From: Fredinandcohnia onubensis
GTDB taxonomy: Bacteria > Bacillota > Bacilli > Bacillales > Bacillaceae_L
Assembly: GCF_031181385.1 (NCBI RefSeq)
Contig: NZ_JAPSKV010000019.1
Span: forward strand, 1 to 47,290
Length of the DNA stretch: 47,290 nucleotides
Direction of reading: 5' to 3'
Part shown: positions 42,834 through 47,290 of the stretch, one piece after another
How positions within the stretch are numbered: position 1 is the stretch's first letter
Layout: every line of letters begins with the position of its first letter
The notes under the pieces: generated by a model
The model's database searches: none
Told to the model about the DNA's origin: nothing
What the model saw: the letters and a program-made list of their open reading frames with translations, nothing else
Translations under genes and position numbers: made by a program

Positions 42834-43724
42834 ATGACAGAGTTAGCACAAACCGACATGTCGATGAAAAATAATGATGGCGTTATTTCCCCATGGAAAG
42901 AAGCGTGGAGAAGCTTTCGTAAAAATAAATTAGCAATTGTGGGAACTTGTATTGTTTTCTTTTTTATCATTCTTGCCATTTTTGCACCACTCATTGCGCC
43001 TCAAGGAATTGATGAGAAAAATCTAGCAAATCGACTTCAACCACCTTCCAGTGACCACTGGCTTGGAACGGATGACTTTGGAAGGGACATCTTATCAAGA
43101 ATCATTTATGGGGCAAGAATTTCATTACGGGTGGGCTTCTTTGCTGTAATGGGTTCTGCGATCGTGGGAAGTTTACTTGGAATCCTAGCGGGATATTATG
43201 GTCGTTGGGTAGATAACCTGATTAGTCGAATGTTTGATATTTTACTAGCTTTCCCAAGTATCTTGCTTGCTTTAGCCATTGTTGCAATCCTTGGACCTTC
43301 ACTTCGAAATGCATTGATTGCGATTGCAATTATCAATGTACCGAACTTTGGAAGGTTGATTCGTTCGAGGGTATTAAGCGTTAAGGAAGAGGAATATATA
43401 ACCGCTGCCCGGGCTGTAGGGATGAAGGATCGGAGAATTTTATTTCATCATATTCTACCGAACAGTATGGCACCGATTATCGTCCAGGCATCATTAGCAA
43501 TTGCGACTGCCATTATTGAAGCCGCAGCACTTGGATTTCTAGGGATGGGAGCTCAGCCACCAAATCCAGAATGGGGGAAAATGCTTGCTGATTCAAAGAA
43601 TTACTTAACGCAGGCTCCGTGGACAATGATTTTCCCGGGGATTGCAATCATGCTGACTGTGCTTGGATTTAACTTAATGGGTGATGGGTTAAGGGATGCA
43701 TTAGACCCGAAGATGAAGCAATAA
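42834..43724 (+). CDS. Peptide ABC transporter permease (OppC/DppC type)
   Basis: 296-residue second permease. The N-terminal OppC_N segment SPWKEAWRSFRKNKLAIVG and LGTDDFGRDILSRIIYGARISL are family markers. The EAA loop is at TAARAVGMKDRRILFHHILPN. About six helices. AAGGGGTGA precedes ATG 42834. It is the last gene of the operon; a strong terminator follows. Confidence 0.94.
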   Translation: MTELAQTDMSMKNNDGVISPWKEAWRSFRKNKLAIVGTCIVFFFIILAIFAPLIAPQGIDEKNLANRLQPPSSDHWLGTDDFGRDILSRIIYGARISLRVGFFAVMGSAIVGSLLGILAGYYGRWVDNLISRMFDILLAFPSILLALAIVAILGPSLRNALIAIAIINVPNFGRLIRSRVLSVKEEEYITAARAVGMKDRRILFHHILPNSMAPIIVQASLAIATAIIEAAALGFLGMGAQPPNPEWGKMLADSKNYLTQAPWTMIFPGIAIMLTVLGFNLMGDGLRDALDPKMKQ

Positions 43725-43755
43725 AAAAACAGCTAACTAGTGTTAGCTGTTTTTT
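43723..43755. terminator. Bidirectional terminator after the peptide transporter operon
   Basis: AAAAACAGCTAAC pairs with GTTAGCTGTTTTT around a TAGT loop, with T-runs on both strands. Confidence 0.92.
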
Positions 43756-44830
43756 ACGCTTTATTCGCTTCTTCTACGATAACCTCATTGTGAAAACTTT
43801 GAAAGCTATCTACCAATGTATCCAATCTTTCAAGTTGCTCAGAGTATTCAAAGATGGCTGAGGCAAGTGTCATCAGGTGATACCACGCCTCCTCGTCTTC
43901 TTCATTCGGTGGCTTTTGTTGATTGAACAAGGTATCAATGACCTTTTTTCGATCAAATGCAAAATCCTGCTTTAGCTCTTCAGGTGCCTGAACCTTTACT
44001 TTACCAACAAATTTTAATAATATCTGCTCGTGAAAATGAAGGAGATCATCGATTTCTTTTACAAAAAATTGCTGAAACGGAATCGGCAAATCTTGTAGTT
44101 CATTTTCATGTCTGTGTAGCTTTTTAAGTGTGTCTAATGCTCGGTTTGTACAAACGATCATTTGTCGAAATAAAACAAGCTTTCTAGACTTTTCGTATTC
44201 TACCTTTTTAAAATAATTCCGTTCCTCTTTATATAGAAGAAATAGCTGATCGATTTGGATGATGTTTTCTTTAATTTTGTCGATATCATCTTTTAACGTA
44301 TTATATTCAGACGCATGTCTTGTACTAACCCGCACCCATTTAAAGATTTCCTCGCATTGCTCGACAATAGCATCATATAGTTTTTTCTCATATTTAGGTG
44401 GGAGAAAAACAAGATTGACTAAAAACGCGGACAGAATTCCCAATAAGATTGCAAGAAAGCGTAGGCTTGCAAACTCTATAAATTGTTCACTAGGACTCTC
44501 CATGATCGCAATGACGGTTACAATTGCGACTGGAATCGTCTTTTCCATCTTAAACTTCAGGTTAATCGCGATAACTAGCACAACCGTTAGTCCAATGATA
44601 AATGCATTATTGCCAAAATACATTCCAAACAAAACTGCAAAGAACGCACCAATCACATTGGCCTGAACCTGTTCAATCACCGTTAAATAAGATCGGTATA
44701 TCGAAGGTTGAATCGCAAAAACAGCAGCAATCCCGGCAAATACCGGCGAAGGTAATTCAAGAAGCTTTGCTAACATTAACGCAAGGGTAATGGCTATTCC
44801 CGTTTTTAACATGCGGGCACCAAATTTCAT
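43754..44830 (-). CDS. ygaE: Aromatic acid exporter/FUSC family membrane protein (YgaE)
   Basis: 358 residues. The N-terminal half (about 1-145) has four to five membrane helices with FAGIAAVFAIQPSIYRSYLTVIEQVQANVIGA, typical of ArAE_1/DUF939 proteins. The C-terminal half is soluble, helical and charged, probably coiled coil. Family members are proposed to export aromatic acids. AGGATTCG precedes ATG 44830. It is next to gsaB as in B. subtilis, with the peptide operon inserted on its other side. Confidence 0.82.
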   Translation of the reverse strand: MKFGARMLKTGIAITLALMLAKLLELPSPVFAGIAAVFAIQPSIYRSYLTVIEQVQANVIGAFFAVLFGMYFGNNAFIIGLTVVLVIAINLKFKMEKTIPVAIVTVIAIMESPSEQFIEFASLRFLAILLGILSAFLVNLVFLPPKYEKKLYDAIVEQCEEIFKWVRVSTRHASEYNTLKDDIDKIKENIIQIDQLFLLYKEERNYFKKVEYEKSRKLVLFRQMIVCTNRALDTLKKLHRHENELQDLPIPFQQFFVKEIDDLLHFHEQILLKFVGKVKVQAPEELKQDFAFDRKKVIDTLFNQQKPPNEEDEEAWYHLMTLASAIFEYSEQLERLDTLVDSFQSFHNEVIVEEANKA

Positions 44831-44990
44831 TTATACGAATCCTTTCTATAAAAAAGCTGTTTACTTATAATTAGCCTTTTCTCCATAATCTAAACCAATA
44901 CAGTATCATACAATGATTTTATGCTTATAGCAAGAGAAACATGTCCTAGTATGGAAGGGCAACTTGATACTCGGTTAATAAAAAACGAAA

Positions 44991-45090
44991 TACTCCCACT
45001 ATTCGAAAAATACTGCCGCTATTTTGGAAATACTGCCACTATCCAAGAAATACTGCCATTACTTCCAAATTACTGCCACTAAGAAAAAAA
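44991..45090. repeat. 20-base tandem repeat, five copies
   Basis: Units of exactly 20 bases starting at 44991, 45011, 45031, 45051 and 45071 share TACTGCCACTA, with variable A/T-rich ends. They lie in the ygaE-gsaB gap (44831-45132). No reading frame or spacer pattern is present. Confidence 0.88.
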
Positions 45091-45096
45091 CAAAAA

Positions 45097-45122
45097 AGAA
45101 CCCGCCTCTTACAGGCAGGTTC
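45097..45122 (-). terminator. Terminator of gsaB
   Basis: GAACCCGCCT (45098-45107) pairs with AGGCAGGTTC (45113-45122); leftward it is followed by T's. Confidence 0.82.
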
Positions 45123-45132
45123 ACAAACCAAA

Positions 45133-46425
45133 TTAATCATTTAGATTCTTAAACGCATATTCAACTGCTTTTAGTGTCTCAATAATATCTTCTTCAGTAT
45201 GCGAAATCGTTAAGAACCATGCCTCATATTTTGAAGGGGCAAGATTGATGCCTTGGCTAAGCATTAATTTAAAGAAACGACCAAACATTTCGCCGTCTGT
45301 ATTTTCTGCCTGCTCATAGTTTTCAACCTTTTCATTCGTAAAGAAAATCGTCAATGCGCCTTTTAAGCGGTTAATTGTAATTGGAACATTGTAGGTAGCA
45401 GCGTGCTTTAAAATTCCTTCTTCAAGAATAGCACCGAGTCGATCTAATTTTTCATACAATCCTTCTTCCTGAAGCACTTCTAAACAAGCGATTCCTGAAA
45501 GCATGGATGCGGGATTACCAGCCATCGTTCCTGCTTGATATGCTGGACCAAGTGGAGCTACCTGTTCCATAATTTCTTTTTTACCGCCATATGCGCCAAT
45601 CGGAAGTCCGCCACCAATGATTTTTCCTAACGCTGTTAAATCTGGTGTAATGCCTAATAGATTCTGAGCGCCTCCATACATAAAACGGAAAGCTGTAATG
45701 ACCTCATCAAAAATAACGAGGGCACCTGCTTCATGGGAAAGCTCAAGGACTTTTTCTAAGAAGCCCTCCTTCGGCTCAACAATTCCAAAGTTCCCTACAA
45801 TTGGCTCAACAAGTACTCCGGCAATTTCCGAACCCCATTTCGCAAGAGCTTCTTTAAAAGGTTCGATATCATTGAAGGGAACCGTGATTACCTCTTGTGC
45901 AATGCTCTTTGGGACACCAGCAGAATCTGGAGTTCCTAATGTTGAAGGGCCAGAACCAGCAGCTACAAGTACAAGGTCAGAATGTCCATGATAGCAGCCT
46001 GCGAATTTAATAATCTTTGTTCTGTTTGTATATGCGCGAGCCACTCGGATTGTAGTCATAACTGCTTCCGTACCTGAGTTTACAAAACGAACTTTATCCA
46101 TCCCTGGAATAGCTTCCTTCAGCATTTTTGCAAACTTTACTTCATGTGGAGTAGGTGTTCCGTATAGCACACCCGTTTCAGCAGCTTTTGTAATGGCTTC
46201 GGTAATATAAGGATGTGCATGACCTGTAATGATTGGGCCATAAGCAGCCAAATAATCTATGTATTTATTCCCATCTACATCCCAAAAATAAGCACCCTTT
46301 GCACGTTCCATCGCCACAGGTGCGCCACCGCCAACTGCCTTATATGAACGTGATGGACTATTTACACCACCAACGATGTGCTCCAATGCTTCACTATATA
46401 ACTTTTCTGATTTTGAAAAATTCAT
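45133..46425 (-). CDS. gsaB: Glutamate-1-semialdehyde 2,1-aminomutase
   Basis: 430-residue PLP enzyme that turns glutamate-1-semialdehyde into 5-aminolevulinate in the C5 haem pathway. It has the aminotransferase class III features [41 protein letters not shown] and the PLP lysine in [18 protein letters not shown]. It starts [15 protein letters not shown] near the N terminus, as HemL-type proteins do. In B. subtilis this second copy next to ygaE and bcp is gsaB, which explains the symbol. AGGAGG precedes ATG 46425. Confidence 0.95.
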   Translation of the reverse strand: MNFSKSEKLYSEALEHIVGGVNSPSRSYKAVGGGAPVAMERAKGAYFWDVDGNKYIDYLAAYGPIITGHAHPYITEAITKAAETGVLYGTPTPHEVKFAKMLKEAIPGMDKVRFVNSGTEAVMTTIRVARAYTNRTKIIKFAGCYHGHSDLVLVAAGSGPSTLGTPDSAGVPKSIAQEVITVPFNDIEPFKEALAKWGSEIAGVLVEPIVGNFGIVEPKEGFLEKVLELSHEAGALVIFDEVITAFRFMYGGAQNLLGITPDLTALGKIIGGGLPIGAYGGKKEIMEQVAPLGPAYQAGTMAGNPASMLSGIACLEVLQEEGLYEKLDRLGAILEEGILKHAATYNVPITINRLKGALTIFFTNEKVENYEQAENTDGEMFGRFFKLMLSQGINLAPSKYEAWFLTISHTEEDIIETLKAVEYAFKNLND

Positions 46426-46568
46426 TTATGTCGTTCCTCCTAGCTTTGAAATCAACTATTCTATTTTAGCACGAATACCAATAAAACAAATAACGTCCTG
46501 ATTATTTGTATATCTTCTATAAATTATGTAACCTATTCTTAATAGGAAAAAAACAGGAGGTAATCACA

Positions 46569-47039
46569 ATGACAATTGAAATTGGACAAAAGGCGCCTGA
46601 ATTTACAGCAACAGCAAGCAACGGAGAAACAGTTTCATTAGCAGATTTTAAAGGGAAGAATGTATTGCTCTATTTTTATCCAAAAGATATGACACCAGGT
46701 TGTACCACAGAGGCTTGTGATTTTAGGGATGCGCACGAAAGCTTTGGCGGGCTTGATACTGTAATTCTTGGGGTAAGCACTGACTCACTTGAGAGACATA
46801 AAAAATTCATTGATAAATATGATCTTCCCTTTCTTTTATTGGTAGATAAGGATCACGAGGTAGCAGAGAAATATGGAGTCTGGAAGCTTAAGAAAAACTT
46901 CGGCAAGGAATACATGGGAATCGAGCGTTCCACCTTCGTCATTGATAAAGAAGGCAATCTTGTAAAAGAATGGCGGAAAGTTTCAGTTAAAGGCCATGTG
47001 GAAGAAGCTCTTACATATATCAAAGAACACCTAAAATAA
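46569..47039 (+). CDS. bcp: Thioredoxin-dependent thiol peroxidase (peroxiredoxin Bcp)
   Basis: 156-residue cytoplasmic peroxiredoxin that reduces hydrogen and organic peroxides with thioredoxin. The peroxidatic cysteine lies in DMTPGCTTEACDFRD, with the resolving cysteine five residues on, the Bcp/PrxQ arrangement. R in GIERSTFVIDKEG is the conserved active-site arginine. ATG 46569 is chosen for ACAGGAGG seven bases upstream. B. subtilis has ygaF (bcp) and then perR after gsaB; here the gene is followed by an apparent mobile-element RNA instead. Confidence 0.94.
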   Translation: MTIEIGQKAPEFTATASNGETVSLADFKGKNVLLYFYPKDMTPGCTTEACDFRDAHESFGGLDTVILGVSTDSLERHKKFIDKYDLPFLLLVDKDHEVAEKYGVWKLKKNFGKEYMGIERSTFVIDKEGNLVKEWRKVSVKGHVEEALTYIKEHLK

Positions 47040-47084
47040 TTGTGAAGGTTTTGTGAAATAAAAAGAATAAAAGCAGAAACTCTC

Positions 47085-47290
47085 ATCGATGTATCGACTT
47101 AAACTCTAGTGGGAATAACAGTTCGAAGGTTTACGGGTGGCGAATGGGAGGCCGCCCGTATTCTTGTAAAAAGAAAACCCTACGCTAGGCGTAGGGTTCC
47201 GGATAGCTTACAGCGATGTATTAAAAAAAGCCCCTCCTGGTGTTAAAATAAATTTTGGTTCGCCAACCAAATTTATGTAACAAGGAGGGA
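47085..47290 (+). ncRNA. Predicted HEARO/omega RNA and left end of an IscB-type element (iscB cut off by the window edge)
   Basis: A folded region with GGGTGGC/GGCCGCCC (47135-47157), AACCCTACGC/GCGTAGGGTT, the segment CCGGATAGCTTACAGCGATG, and a terminal hairpin TTTTGGTT/AACCAAA ends at ACAAGGAGGG, a strong ribosome site at the very last bases. This order (structured RNA directly before a ribosome site) and the CCGGA...GCGATG core are those of HEARO RNAs preceding iscB. I did this by eye. The guide would lie in the first bases, near 47085-47105, taken from DNA next to the insertion. Confidence 0.55.

Noticed and set aside
45698-45991. 97-codon plus-strand frame opposite gsaB
   Set aside because: Antisense shadow of a well conserved gene, without ribosome site.

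Overview
The window is low-GC DNA from an endospore-forming member of the Bacillaceae. Genes for small acid-soluble spore proteins (SspK, SspE) are present, and the right half follows the Bacillus subtilis order yfhD-yfhE-yfhF-recX-yfhH-sspK-yfhP-mutY-yfhS-sspE-ygaB-ygaC-ygaD-ygaE-gsaB-bcp. Ribosome binding sites are strong, and TTG and GTG starts are common. I cannot name the species from sequence alone.

Left half (about 1-26000) is an accessory carbohydrate region centred on hexuronates. It carries a YesM/YesN-type two-component pair, a first uronate isomerase (UxaC), an AEC-type carrier and a ROK (XylR-like) repressor. An AraC regulator follows with three Gfo/Idh/MocA oxidoreductases and a TIM-barrel sugar isomerase/epimerase. 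Next come two tandem GPH-type (glycoside/hexuronide:cation) symporters, a fourth Gfo/Idh/MocA enzyme and an unclassified membrane protein. A LacI repressor lies divergent from a complete TRAP transporter (DctP-DctQ-DctM), followed by a second UxaC and a stand-alone LarC2-like nickel-insertion domain. XylR-like operators recur upstream of uxaC1, the ROK gene and both GPH genes, so these units probably form one local regulon. A separate LacI operator system and several cre-like sites sit in front of the TRAP operon. No classical glycoside hydrolase and no UxaB/UxuB/UxuA/KdgK/KdgA is present. The lower pathway must lie elsewhere, and the oxidoreductases may do unusual sugar chemistry.

Right half (about 26100-47040) is conserved Bacillus backbone: an amidase, spore-related small proteins, RecX, MutY, an ABC exporter, the haem-pathway aminotransferase GsaB and the peroxiredoxin Bcp. 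A five-gene peptide (Opp/Dpp-like) ABC operon lies between ygaD and ygaE. The intergenic DNA holds three different tandem-repeat arrays, a dispersed Bacillus-type palindromic repeat, and a tRNA-like element overlapping a long hairpin upstream of an acetyltransferase.

Both edges look like OMEGA-type mobile-element RNA. The first 120 bases resemble the 3' structured end of an IS200/IS605-type element. The last roughly 200 bases resemble the HEARO/omega RNA that precedes iscB, ending at a ribosome binding site just before the cut. This would fit a contig broken at multi-copy elements.
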